From JBBDWK01 sp040902885 (GTDB taxonomy: Bacteria > Acidobacteriota > Terriglobia > Bryobacterales > Bryobacteraceae): a stretch of DNA of 18,924 bases. The notes beneath the pieces are model-generated. The model worked only from the letters and a program-made list of their open reading frames with translations. It was not told the origin of the DNA and did no database searches. The number at the start of each line of letters is the position of its first letter. Within the stretch, counting starts at the first letter, position 1. The position numbers were made by a program, and so were the translations under genes. The DNA is taken from NCBI GenBank assembly GCA_040902885.1, contig JBBDWK010000079.1, forward strand, positions 1 through 18,924. The letters are read 5' to 3'. Shown one piece after another: positions 8,249 to 16,711 of the stretch.

Positions 8249-9559
8249 TCACTTGTTCTGGCTCTCCAGCTCCACCACGCGCACGCGATGCGCGCCGGTA
8301 ATGAGCCGCGCCCCGCGCTTCCGCGTGAAGTAATTGTTCATCCACCGGATGAATACCAGCAAGCGATTATCGAACCCCACCAGGTACATCAGGTGAACGA
8401 ATAGCCAGACGATCCAGGCGATCAGCCCGTCGAAATGCAGCCAGCCAAAGTCGGCCACCGCGGCCGCCCGGCCGATGGTCGCGAGGTTGCCCCGGTTGCG
8501 GTACTTGAAGGGAGGCGGCGCCTCGCCGCGCAACCGGCTCCGGATCAGCTTCGCCACATACCGGCCTTCCTGCATGGCGACAGGGGCCACGCCGGGTAAA
8601 GGACTGCCTCCCTGATGGCTGTAGTTCGCGAGGTCGCCGATAATCAGGATCTCAGGGTGGCCGGGCACGCTCAGGTCGGGCTCCACCAGCACGCGGCCGG
8701 CGCGGTCAAGCAGCGCTCCCGCGCGCCGCTCGAGCACTCTGCCGAACTCGGAAGCCTTCACTCCCGCCGCCCACAGCACGGTACGCGCCGGAATGTGCGA
8801 AACGCGATTTCCCCGCCGCATGGTCACGCCCTCGGGGTCCAATCCGGTCATAAGCGCCCCGCAGATAGGCCGCACTCCCAGCTTGAGGAGCTGCCGTTCC
8901 GCGGAGTCCGAAAGCCTTGGCGGAAACGTGCCGAGAACGCGATCGCCGCCCTCCAGCAGCAATATGTTGGCTTCGGAAGGGTCGATACGACGAAAGTCGT
9001 TGCGCAGGGTCTCGTTGGCGATTTCACCCAGCGCGCCCGCCAGTTCGACTCCCGTGGGTCCTCCCCCCACGATCACGAACGTGAGCCAGGCGCGGCGAAC
9101 TTCCGGGTCTGGCTGGCGCTCGGCCGCTTCGAAGGCCACCAACACGCGGCTGCGAATTCCGGTCGCGTCCTCGATCGTCTTGAGTCCCGGCGCCAGCGTC
9201 ATCCATTCGGGATGTCCGAAGTAGTGGTGCGTGGAGCCGGTCGCGACCACCAGAGTGTCGTACTCCAGCACGCCGTCCTCGAGAATCAGCCGCCGCGCAT
9301 CCGCATCGAGGTCCGTGGCCTCCGCCATCACGACCTCCGTGTTCTTACTGCGGCGCAAAACATGGCGCAGCGGCGAGGCTATTTCTCCGGGCGACACGGC
9401 TCCGGTGGCCACCTGGTAGAGAAGCGGCTGGAACAGATGAAAGTTCCGGCGATCCACCAGCGTCACGCGCACAGGGGCGCGTTTCAGAGCCTTGGCCGCG
9501 TAGAGACCGCCGAAACCTCCGCCGAGGATCGCGACGCGATGCGGATTTCCGTCCGTCAC
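8249..9559 (-). CDS. ndh: Type II NADH dehydrogenase (NADH:quinone oxidoreductase)
   Basis: A 436-residue single-subunit flavoprotein that passes electrons from NADH to quinone without pumping protons. It has an N-terminal FAD-binding Rossmann motif GGGFGG (13-18), a second nucleotide-binding motif VIVGGGPTGVELAG (162-175), VLWAAGV, the FAD-contacting IIGDLA, and AMQEGRYVAK, where family members bind quinone. The C-terminus carries hydrophobic, Trp-rich segments (from about residue 375) that would anchor it at the inner membrane. The start is a GTG at 9559 whose bases overlap the TGA of the protease gene upstream (GTGA). A much longer open frame continues upstream to 10360, but it only shadows that protease. 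The pair is very likely one transcript. Convergent with the kinase gene with three bases between stops. Confidence 0.9.
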   Translation of the reverse strand: MTDGNPHRVAILGGGFGGLYAAKALKRAPVRVTLVDRRNFHLFQPLLYQVATGAVSPGEIASPLRHVLRRSKNTEVVMAEATDLDADARRLILEDGVLEYDTLVVATGSTHHYFGHPEWMTLAPGLKTIEDATGIRSRVLVAFEAAERQPDPEVRRAWLTFVIVGGGPTGVELAGALGEIANETLRNDFRRIDPSEANILLLEGGDRVLGTFPPRLSDSAERQLLKLGVRPICGALMTGLDPEGVTMRRGNRVSHIPARTVLWAAGVKASEFGRVLERRAGALLDRAGRVLVEPDLSVPGHPEILIIGDLANYSHQGGSPLPGVAPVAMQEGRYVAKLIRSRLRGEAPPPFKYRNRGNLATIGRAAAVADFGWLHFDGLIAWIVWLFVHLMYLVGFDNRLLVFIRWMNNYFTRKRGARLITGAHRVRVVELESQNK

Positions 9560-10680
9560 CGGCGGCCACTCTTCGCCTCCACCAGGTTCACCTGGCGGAG
9601 CATCAGAAACTCGGAAAGGTTTTCGGCCGTCAGCAGCCCCATCAGGCGGTCGCCTTCCATCACGAGCGCGCAGGAGCGGGCCGAAGCCATCAGCGAAAAC
9701 GCTTCGGAGAGATCGAAGTCGGCCGGCACGCGCAGGAATTCGCGGTCCATGGCGGAGGCCACGTAAGATTCGGCGCCCGCCGTCAACATGGCCCGGACCA
9801 GGCCGGCGCGCCCCAAAAGCCCCATCACCGTCTCGCCGTACATGACGGGAAAATCGTGCTGCGAGGTGGAGAGCAGGAGTGTGCCCGCATCGCGAATCGT
9901 ATTCCCGTGCGCAAGCGTGCGGTAGTCGGTAATCATCGCATCGCGCACTTTGAAGCCGGCCGTCAACGAGCGTCCCTTCGCGGCGACACCTTCCTGCAAC
10001 GCCCCAAGGTAGACAAACAGGGCGATGAACACAAGCAGAAAGTTGGCGGAGAGCAGACCGTACAGCCCGATGCCGCCGGCAAACATCCTTCCGGCGCGGG
10101 CGGCCATCTCGGTAGCCTGATCGGCGGGCCGGCTCAGAGCGAGCAGCGCGCGGAAAATTCTGCCTCCGTCCATGGGGTAGGCAGGCAGCAGATTGAACCC
10201 GGCCAGCAGCAGATTGCCGGCGGCAATGCGCGGCGGAAGGTTCGGGCCACTGGGGTTCTGCAGTTCGGCAAAGGACAAGGAGGCGCCTGTCAGTTGCAGC
10301 CAGACCAGAAGCGAACCCGCCAGAACCAGATTGACCAGCGGCCCCGCAATCGCGATCCAAAGCTCCTCGCGCGCCCTGGGCTGACGCTCCAGCCGCGCCA
10401 CCCCGCCAATCGGGAACAGGACGATTTCAAGGGTCCCTATGCCGTAACGGCGGGCAACCAGCGCATGACCCATCTCGTGCAGGACTACCGACAAGAACAA
10501 CGCCAGGACGAAAAGCGCGTTCAACGCGCCGGACTGCGGTTCGCCGATCCCGGCAAACAGGAGAAAGATCAACAGCAGCACGAACGTGAAGTGGAAGCGA
10601 ATGGGAATTCCGAACAGCCGCACGATGCCTACCGTTCCGCTAACGCGCGTGTCGGCCTTCGAAGGCATCCGTTCCGGCAT
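9556..10680 (-). CDS. Site-2 protease (M50) family metalloprotease with CBS domains
   Basis: A 374-residue membrane zinc protease. The zinc site HEMGH is at 68-72 and the third-ligand motif NLLPAYPMDGGR at 163-174 (Asp171). Hydrophobic segments lie around 31-45, 55-70, 105-130 and 195-220. After about residue 230 come CBS-like sequences (RDAMITDYRTLA, MGLLGRAGL, LMGLLTAENLSEFL), which in the family sense adenine nucleotides. This is the SpoIVFB/Rip3-like group rather than the RseP group, since no PDZ domain is seen. The first ATG is at 10680; another in-frame ATG at 10668 is possible, and neither has a strong ribosome binding site. A perfect palindrome lies 27 bases upstream. Its stop overlaps the ndh start, so the two are probably translated together. 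The substrate is unknown. Confidence 0.88.
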   Translation of the reverse strand: MPERMPSKADTRVSGTVGIVRLFGIPIRFHFTFVLLLIFLLFAGIGEPQSGALNALFVLALFLSVVLHEMGHALVARRYGIGTLEIVLFPIGGVARLERQPRAREELWIAIAGPLVNLVLAGSLLVWLQLTGASLSFAELQNPSGPNLPPRIAAGNLLLAGFNLLPAYPMDGGRIFRALLALSRPADQATEMAARAGRMFAGGIGLYGLLSANFLLVFIALFVYLGALQEGVAAKGRSLTAGFKVRDAMITDYRTLAHGNTIRDAGTLLLSTSQHDFPVMYGETVMGLLGRAGLVRAMLTAGAESYVASAMDREFLRVPADFDLSEAFSLMASARSCALVMEGDRLMGLLTAENLSEFLMLRQVNLVEAKSGRR

Positions 10681-10706
10681 CCCTACCGAATTATTTTCGC
10701 ACGCGG

Positions 10707-10718
10707 CCCGTTAACGGG
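10707..10718. promoter_or_regulatory. 12-bp palindrome upstream of the site-2 protease gene
   Basis: CCCGTTAACGGG is perfectly self-complementary and begins 27 bases before the protease ATG, followed on the coding strand by an AT-rich stretch (AAAATAATT) that could hold a -10 element. A repressor site overlapping the promoter is a reasonable guess. No regulator gene is adjacent to support it. Confidence 0.3.
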
Positions 10719-10991
10719 ATCTCCCGCACCAAACCCGTTGACCGCGATGACGACCCGACGAAGCGATTGCAATCGATACGCCGTCCGCCGGGGATGGGGA
10801 GGCGGGAGTGTGAGAATCAGCGCGAATCGCGCGAACGAAACCCAGGGCAGCACCCTGCAGCAAGCGGTTCTGGATCTCAGAGCCGTTAGCGCTATACGAG
10901 GCGAGCAGGAGAACACGGAACACCGTGTCCGTAGCCAAAACGCCGTGACGCCCTGAAATCAGCACGTTGCCCTCAGGATGAGCCTGCTTCC
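10719..10991. other. Intergenic stretch without a supported gene
   Basis: This 273-base stretch lies between the protease promoter and the IS-like element. Short open frames exist on both strands, but none has a recognisable domain, a convincing start or a partner. A six-base-pair hairpin (ACACGG at 10913-10918 with CCGTGT at 10923-10928) is present but has no following T-run, so it is not called a terminator. Confidence 0.4.
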
Positions 10992-12083
10992 CAGTGCCCG
11001 GTTACGCCGTGTTAAAAGGGTGAGTTCGTGCCGGAATTCATCCTCTCCATCCTCGCCGCTCTCCGCGTCTTCATCCGCAGCCGCAGCGAGACCGCCCTCG
11101 AAGTGCTCGCGCTGCGACAGCAGGTTGCCGTGCTCAAGCGGAAACGCCCACGCCCGTCCTTGGACTCCTGCGACCGCCTCTTCTGGACGACCCTGCGCCG
11201 GTTCTGGTCCCGCTGGGCCGATGTCCTGGTCGTCGTCAAGCCCGAGACCGTCATCGGCTGGCACCGCGCCGGTTTCCGGCTCTACTGGCGGTGGCGGTCC
11301 CGCCGGCGTGGCGGTCGGCCCAAGATCACCAACGAGATCCGTGGGCTCATCCGGCGGATGGCGGAAGAGAATGCAGGCTGGGGAGCCCCAAGATCCACGG
11401 GGAGCTTCAGAAGCTCGGCTTTGTCGTCTCGGAACGGACAGTAGCCCGGTATCTTCGACGGCTCCACCGCCGCGGTGACCCGGACAAACGCTGGTTGGCC
11501 TTCCTGCAAAATCACCGCGAGGTGATCGTCGCCTTCGACTTCTTCACGGTGCCGACGGTGACCTTCCAGTTGCTGTACTGCTTCTTCGTCGTTGAACATG
11601 GGCGTCGGAAGATCCTGCACTTCAACGTGACTCGGCAGCCGACTGCGGATTGGGTCGTCCAACAGTTACGCGAAGCGTTTCCCGAAGCCGGCCCGTATCG
11701 CTATGTGATCCTGGACCGCGATTCGAAATTCGATGCTGACGTGATTGCTTTTCTGAAGGCGACGGTTCTGGAGCCAAAACGGATGAGCGTCCAGGCGCCC
11801 TGGCAAAATGGGATCGCGGAAAGATGGGTGGGGAGCGTTCGGCGCGAGATCTTGGACCATATCATCGCCTTGAACGAACAGCATCTCCGCCGGCTGATTC
11901 GCGATTACGTGAGCTACCACTACGATGACCGCGTTCACGATTCCTTGGGGAAGGATACGCCGAGTCGCCGCCCGGTCGAACAGAAGCCGACACGCCAAGC
12001 GACGGTGATTTCGAATCCGCGCCTGGGTGGTCTGCACCATAGGTACGCTTGGCAACAGGCCGCGTAAAACCACACCGGCACTG
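10992..12083 (+). mobile_element. IS-like element with broken DDE transposase
   Basis: The transposase remnant is bracketed by imperfect inverted matches. CAGTGCCCGG begins at 10992 on the plus strand, and CAGTGCCGGT reads on the minus strand from 12083. These give a candidate element of about 1.09 kb, normal for a single-ORF IS carrying an integrase-core transposase. No target-site duplication is evident directly outside these points, so the ends are tentative. Because the transposase is frameshifted, the copy should be unable to move on its own. Confidence 0.4.
11028..12067 (+). pseudogene. Integrase-core (rve/DDE) transposase, frameshifted
   Basis: A transposase of about 346 residues split over two frames. 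It begins at a GTG (11028) preceded by AAAGGGTGAG. The first frame gives the N-terminal LALRQQVAVLKR region and PETVIGWHRAGFRLYWRW, up to NAGWGAP at 11387-11390. It then loses the family sequence and ends at 11444. The other frame resumes exactly there with PKIHGELQKLGF. It continues through VAFDFFTVPT (first Asp, codon 11537), ILDRDSKFD (second Asp, 11714 or 11720) and QNGIAERWVGSVRRE (catalytic Glu, 11819), to GGLHHRYAWQQAA. One base appears to be missing from the C-run at 11386-11389. The catalytic triad survives in the second frame. Related elements normally have one uninterrupted ORF, so decay or a sequencing error is more likely than programmed frameshifting. Confidence 0.85.
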
Positions 12084-12310
12084 TTGTGTGCTCTTGATCG
12101 TCAAGATCGAAATCACCGAAGACGTGCAACGGGCTGCAGTCCTGGCCGATGGATGCGACCCCAAGGACACTGTGGTCGGAATCTGTCGGCGGCTGGGCGA
12201 GTGATTTCGAAAATCAGCGCTTGCCTTGAACGGGCTACCCGGGATCGGCCGACACTCGTGACGTAACTTCGCTGTGCGCTGCGATCAGGTTTTGGCCACC
12301 CACAACAGTG
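12079..12310. repeat. 10-bp inverted repeat spanning 232 bases
   Basis: CACTGTTGTG at 12079-12088 is exactly complementary to CACAACAGTG at 12301-12310. The left copy overlaps the candidate right end of the IS-like element. The interval encodes nothing recognisable. It could be a small non-autonomous element or the remains of a second IS end. Confidence 0.35.
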
Positions 12311-12549
12311 TGTAAGTCGGTGCCCCGACTGCAATCAAACGGATCGACCTATCGGTGAAGCGCGGCGGCGTGAGCCGCGATGGTATCGTGCATTTCGCCG
12401 TTCGCGTATGGTAAAGAAACTCGATCCTATGAAAACGCGGGTCATCGGCAGAACGGTCCGAATCGGGTTAGGACAACGTTAAGCGCCGGTTCCCAGGATG
12501 TAACATCGTGTTACGTCAAGTTCAGGCCGACTTTCCTTGGACCGTCGGA
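12084..12549. other. Stretch without a supported gene, containing inverted repeats
   Basis: About 470 bases between the IS-like element and the broken response regulator. I see no domain in any frame. It holds a second inverted pair, TGACGTAAC (12259-12267) and GTTACGTCA (12510-12518). Inside its right arm is a tight hairpin, GTAACA (12500-12505) with TGTTAC (12509-12514). A GC-rich hairpin sits at 12361-12379 without a T-run. A 17-codon frame starting with ATG at 12429 has no visible ribosome binding site and is not called. The region looks like fused remnants of mobile DNA. Confidence 0.4.
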
Positions 12550-12810
12550 TCATTCCGCAACCATCATTGAATTCAAGCAGATCGAGTTTTTTGACCTTAC
12601 GGGAAAAACATGCAGTGCGCCTCGATCACTGGATTCAGGTGCTAGGTGGAGTGCTGCAAAATGCGGGCCTAATCGGCTTTTTCCAGGACCCATCATCTGC
12701 ATTGCTTCTTTGGCGTTGCAGGCGCCGTCTACAGCGAAACCAGACTCCTTGAGACCCTGTTTCACCCACTTTCGAAAGGTGTCGTCGTCCTCCACGTGTA
12801 GGATGCGCAT
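12550..12810 (-). pseudogene. Response regulator truncated inside its receiver domain
   Basis: The gene begins with MRILHVEDDDTF at 12810, four bases after the stop of the double-receiver gene. It keeps an OmpR-type receiver start: the acidic pair Glu-Asp-Asp, then KQGLKESGFAVDGACNAKEAM. After about residue 40 (near 12691) similarity stops. The expected segment with the phosphorylated Asp, the switch Thr/Ser, the Lys, and any DNA-binding output domain are all absent. The frame runs on through unrelated residues to a stop at 12550. The breakpoint borders the gene-free stretch to the left, so a deletion or insertion there probably removed the rest. It was probably the output regulator of the histidine kinase operon. 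Confidence 0.75.
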
Positions 12811-12814
12811 AAGG

Positions 12815-13687
12815 TTATTTGGGAAGTTTTGCCGCCACTTGGGCAATGGTCGCCAAAAGCGAATTCCACTCGTAGGGTTTAATCAAGATGGAGGCGACCA
12901 ATGCCCGGGCCTTCGGCTCCAATTGACTGAGGAACGTCTCCTCCTCGCCCTGGGCCAGGTGGCCGGTGATGATAACGATTTTGAGCCCGGAAGAACGAGG
13001 ATCCAGGGCTAATTCGCGAATGATTTCAGAACCAAAGGCATCAGGCAACGCCAGATCCAATAGAAGAATGTCAAAAGGCAATCGCAGGGCCCGTTTCGGT
13101 ATAAACTCACGCATGGCCTTGCGCGTCATGCACCAGCCAACGCCGTAGCCCTGGCTTCGCAACTTTTCCGTGATTGCGGGACCAAAGACGTTGTCATCTT
13201 CCACGACCAGCATGCGAACGGCGCCGTCAGAAATCGGCATGCTCGGGGGCGGCGCCTCGTCCGCTTCATCGAGAAACGAGGCCGCGGCGGGCCGCGAGGG
13301 CGTTCCTAGCGCTGCGTGAATGGCCTTGGCGAGCGTTGGGCCGTCGCAAGGCTTCTGCACGCAGCCCTTGATAATGGAGCGCATCGATCCTCCCAGTCGG
13401 TTCCACAACTCCTGCTCATCGGGGAACGCAGCCGAACACAAAATGACCTTGATGGCGTGCAGCTCCGGATTTTGGCTGACACGCTCTAAGAATTGCAGCC
13501 CGTCCATGGGCATCATGTAATCCAATACAATCGCGTCAATTTTCGGTTTTGCGGAAAGAGCCTCGATAGCCGCCTGACCGTCGTGAGCCACCGTGACATC
13601 GAAACCTTCAGAGCCCAGGGCCGCCGTCATCAGGTCGGTAATCTGTTTTTCGTCGTCAACGTACAACACGTGCGGTCGCTCTGCCAT
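12815..13687 (-). CDS. Response regulator with two receiver domains and no output domain
   Basis: A 290-residue protein. Receiver 1 (about residues 5-128) has the acidic pocket Asp11-Asp12-Glu13, phospho-acceptor Asp56 in LDYMMP and Lys112 in VQKP. An Ala/Pro-rich linker follows (130-155). Receiver 2 (about 157-288) has Glu163-Asp-Asp, phospho-acceptor Asp211 in LLDLALP, Thr241 in IITG and Lys270 in IKP. Both receivers look functional. No DNA-binding or enzymatic domain follows, so it probably passes phosphate on or competes for it. The start has a strong ribosome binding site, AAGGAGG, overlapping the TAA of the kinase gene 12 bases upstream. Its stop lies four bases before the truncated third regulator, so the three genes form one operon. 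Confidence 0.9.
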   Translation of the reverse strand: MAERPHVLYVDDEKQITDLMTAALGSEGFDVTVAHDGQAAIEALSAKPKIDAIVLDYMMPMDGLQFLERVSQNPELHAIKVILCSAAFPDEQELWNRLGGSMRSIIKGCVQKPCDGPTLAKAIHAALGTPSRPAAASFLDEADEAPPPSMPISDGAVRMLVVEDDNVFGPAITEKLRSQGYGVGWCMTRKAMREFIPKRALRLPFDILLLDLALPDAFGSEIIRELALDPRSSGLKIVIITGHLAQGEEETFLSQLEPKARALVASILIKPYEWNSLLATIAQVAAKLPK

Positions 13688-13699
13688 ACCTCTGCCTCC

Positions 13700-16579
13700 T
13701 TATGCCGCCTTCTCAGGCAGCGTTTCCGGATCTACCATCGCCGCATCAAACTCTTGAACTCGGGATATGGAAGGCAACTCGATGACGAACGTTGTTCCAT
13801 GCTCCAATTCCGAATCGACGCGGAGCGAACCCTTGTGCAGGTTGACAAATTCCTTGACGTTGGACAAGCCGATACCCGTGCCCTGAACCAGCCCAGGATG
13901 ATTGGACCCTTGATAAAATGGATCGAAGATCCGCGGAAGTTCCTCGGCGGGAATGCCGGCTCCCGTATCGATCACCGTCAATCGCAAATTTGCTCCGGCT
14001 GGCTGGACCTGCACGAGAATCCGGCCGCCGGTTGGGGTGAATTTCAAAGCATTGATCACTAAGTTATCAATGATGCGGCGAATCGAGCGAGGGTCCCCGA
14101 TGCCGTCCGGGCAAGGCGAGAGAGAGGCTTCTAGAACCACGCCCCGGCCCTCGGCCTTAGCCTGATAGGCGGCGATGGACGCCTGAGCGAGTTCACCGAG
14201 CTGATACCCGCGCATGCGCCATTTGCCCTCCATTCGCAACTCGACCAGGCGCTCCAACTCCAGCAGGTCACGAATGCTCTCTTCAATCAGGTCCTTCTGC
14301 TTCCAGAGCGTCTTCAAATGCTTTTTCTGGTCAGCGCTTACAGGGCCGCAACGCTGAGCCAATTCCTGGATCGCCAATGTCTGGGGATTGATGAAATTCA
14401 GGATATCGTGGGACAACTTGGCCAACATCTTGGCCTGTTGATAGAGCATGTAGGCTTGCGCGATCGCGCGCTCGGCTTTGCGACCCAGGTCGGACAGCGT
14501 GGTGATATCGGCGCTGTGGAAAGCCTCCTGACTGAGTTTGGGCCCGAACCCGATGAATCCGACAAATTTGTCGCCCGAATACATCGGCAACGCAGCCGCG
14601 ATGCTCCAGCGAGCCAGTTCCTGCGCCGCGTCCCGTTCCTCATCCTGAGCTGTTTCATCCGAAAGCAAAAGCGTTTTGTCGAACTCAAAGCGTTTGATCA
14701 GCGGGCTTACAGCGCCAAAGGACGTAGTCCATAAATGATGAGGTACGTCGTTTTCACTGGCAAATCCGGATGCCCGCTGGAGATGAAAGGCCCCAGCTGT
14801 GATGTCCATGAGCCATACCCCGACCCAGGACATACGGGCCCTTTCCGCCAGCTCGCGCGCCAAGAGGCGCAAAAGCTCGGAAAGATTGGTGCGTCGGTAA
14901 ATGTCTTCACCGAGGCGTTCGATTTCTACGAGGTAGCGAAATTTGTCCTTGAAGAGCCGATCGACAAAAGCCTGGATAGATCCCTCGCTCTCTTTCACGA
15001 TGGTAGCGGCAAAAACAGCCAGCAGAAAGGCAGCGAGGCCTCGCGCCACCAAGGAATAGGTCAGCATCGCACCCGCCGCGAAAGGAACGACCAGAATAAT
15101 CGCCCCGAGACGAAAATTGATCGGCTGAGCATTCCTTTTCATCCGGTGAGACAAGGCGGCCGTGAGGCAAAAACACATGACGGCCACCATGGGCGCATAG
15201 TAATGCCAGCTGATCTGGTTCATGACAAAGAGAAAATAGCTCACGGCCGCGCCCGTAGCGGAGATCAATGATGCCATAATCCACGTTTTCTGGGATCGGG
15301 ACGTTTCCTCCGGGAGTCGGCGGATCGCTTGAATGCACCACAGACCCATGCAGACGAGAGACACTACAAACCATATGCCAAAAATGCCATAAAGCGGCCC
15401 CGGCATCTCCCTGGCGGCCAGACGATGGCTGGGATCAAATGCGAGGCCGCGGATGATCCAAGGCGTCAACACCGAAAATACCGCCATCGCTATAACGGTC
15501 CACTCTAAGCCGTGGCGCACAATCGCGGAAAACCGATCCTTGGCGTTTTGAAAGAACTGCTCCCAGAATGAAAAAAACGCCAGCAACAGAAACGCTCCAA
15601 CAGCGTAACCGCTGCGGAAGACGACCTGAGACCAGCTGTAGGGCGGGCTGGTTGACACCAGAACGGTCAACTGCCAGGTACCTAAAAGCGTGAACACCCA
15701 GCGGAGCCGGTCGCACAGCGGGTCCTTGTAGTTGCGCAGGAGCGTTAATGCCAACGAATAACTAAGGGCGACGCCGAGCAAGTCCCAGAGCGCGCGCTCA
15801 TAGAGAAATGCAGGACGGCTGCTTAGGAAATGACCCATGATCATGCCGATGACAAACGGAAGTCCAATCACGCCCCAGGCGAGCAATTTCGTTAAAGTGT
15901 GACGCGCCACCAATTCGATATCCATCAAACGATGCTTTACGATGGCGACCGACATGATCAGCGGATAAAGGACGATGCCAAAATTTCCCCATGGGTAAAT
16001 ATCAATACCAAAGGCGGGAAAATAGGCGATGCTCCCTCCCGAATATGCAATCGCTGTAGCGAAGAAGAAATACTTTATTTGATTTTTTCTGCCCGGCGAG
16101 GCTGTGTGGTACGCCCGAATCAATTCATAATGGCTAAACAGAACGAGGGTGATCCACCAGGCGAAATAGACGGGGTATAGTGCACCGCCAAGGACATAGT
16201 AGAGGGAATGGAAGACCCATCTGACGCGAGAGAAAAACAGAGAGGTTGGGATAGTCAAAAGGAAAACGAGTGTTATGAAATAGTGAAGCACAATGGATCG
16301 GTTCCGTCGAAGGTCAAGGAAGGTGCAAACGAAATGGTAGAAAAGAGGAGCAATCCATACGACTCCGAAAGCATACGCCAAACGCCAGGCCAATAAGGCT
16401 TCGGTTGCGGTTTTTGTCGAACTGATCCACATCCCGCCAAAGCCCCAGACACCGACCGCCAGAGATAATAAAAACCAGATTCTGCCAATCTTGCGATTCG
16501 CACTCATCGATAGGACGAAGAGCCCGAAACTAACGGAGGTGATTCCGGTCAGCAGGCCGGAGAGACCAAACGGAGTCAT
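13700..16579 (-). CDS. Membrane histidine kinase with N-terminal multi-TM region and GAF domain
   Basis: A 959-residue sensor kinase. The first half is hydrophobic, with a block of about seven to eight helices (residues about 1-250, like the 7TM N-terminus of some kinases). Further hydrophobic segments extend to about 540. A GAF-like domain follows, around 560-700. The dimerisation/phospho-acceptor region contains LSHDILNF with His724. The ATPase domain has the N-box IIDNLVINALKFT, G1 DTGAGIP, the F-box RIFDPFYQG, G2 GTGIGLS and a GTTFVIELP end, so catalytic parts look complete. The ATG at 16579 has no obvious ribosome binding site. A downstream start is possible but would shorten the first membrane helix. 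It is the first gene of the signalling operon. Its composition is less GC-rich than genes in the left part of the window. The ligand is unknown. Confidence 0.9.
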   Translation of the reverse strand: MTPFGLSGLLTGITSVSFGLFVLSMSANRKIGRIWFLLSLAVGVWGFGGMWISSTKTATEALLAWRLAYAFGVVWIAPLFYHFVCTFLDLRRNRSIVLHYFITLVFLLTIPTSLFFSRVRWVFHSLYYVLGGALYPVYFAWWITLVLFSHYELIRAYHTASPGRKNQIKYFFFATAIAYSGGSIAYFPAFGIDIYPWGNFGIVLYPLIMSVAIVKHRLMDIELVARHTLTKLLAWGVIGLPFVIGMIMGHFLSSRPAFLYERALWDLLGVALSYSLALTLLRNYKDPLCDRLRWVFTLLGTWQLTVLVSTSPPYSWSQVVFRSGYAVGAFLLLAFFSFWEQFFQNAKDRFSAIVRHGLEWTVIAMAVFSVLTPWIIRGLAFDPSHRLAAREMPGPLYGIFGIWFVVSLVCMGLWCIQAIRRLPEETSRSQKTWIMASLISATGAAVSYFLFVMNQISWHYYAPMVAVMCFCLTAALSHRMKRNAQPINFRLGAIILVVPFAAGAMLTYSLVARGLAAFLLAVFAATIVKESEGSIQAFVDRLFKDKFRYLVEIERLGEDIYRRTNLSELLRLLARELAERARMSWVGVWLMDITAGAFHLQRASGFASENDVPHHLWTTSFGAVSPLIKRFEFDKTLLLSDETAQDEERDAAQELARWSIAAALPMYSGDKFVGFIGFGPKLSQEAFHSADITTLSDLGRKAERAIAQAYMLYQQAKMLAKLSHDILNFINPQTLAIQELAQRCGPVSADQKKHLKTLWKQKDLIEESIRDLLELERLVELRMEGKWRMRGYQLGELAQASIAAYQAKAEGRGVVLEASLSPCPDGIGDPRSIRRIIDNLVINALKFTPTGGRILVQVQPAGANLRLTVIDTGAGIPAEELPRIFDPFYQGSNHPGLVQGTGIGLSNVKEFVNLHKGSLRVDSELEHGTTFVIELPSISRVQEFDAAMVDPETLPEKAA

Positions 16580-16711
16580 GGTATGTGCGGATCGAGATTC
16601 ACGCTGCAGTCCCCACCCGATTTCAGGATACCAAGCCCACAGTAGAGTCTAATGAGCTGCAAACAAACCAAATCGAGTTACATCATCCAGTACGATCGCT
16701 GGAGAGTTCTG

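Noticed and set aside
9560..10360. Upstream extension of the ndh frame to give a 703-residue protein
   Set aside because: The added 267 residues have no domain and lie wholly within the well-supported site-2 protease gene in another frame; the GTG at 9559 fits the family N-terminus.
10913..10928. Hairpin ACACGG/CCGTGT as a terminator
   Set aside because: Only six base pairs and no T-run follows on either strand.
9856..10956. Plus-strand open frame of 366 codons
   Set aside because: Antisense to the protease gene; Gln/Arg-rich low-information sequence with no domain.
11385..11392. Programmed -1 frameshift to make an OrfAB transposase
   Set aside because: The site is not a canonical X XXY YYZ heptamer in the first frame, and related integrase-core transposases are single ORFs, so a lesion is simpler.
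12429..12482. Seventeen-codon frame beginning MKTRVIGRT
   Set aside because: No ribosome binding site, no conservation evidence, and it sits in DNA that looks like fused mobile-element remains.
12613..12640. GTGCG as a group II intron 5' end pairing with the 3' end at the right of the window
   Set aside because: The following bases do not match the expected domain I start, and intact genes lie between the two points.
12380..13012. Plus-strand open frame of 210 codons
   Set aside because: It runs from the gene-free stretch antisense through the truncated regulator into the double-receiver gene and has no protein family signal.
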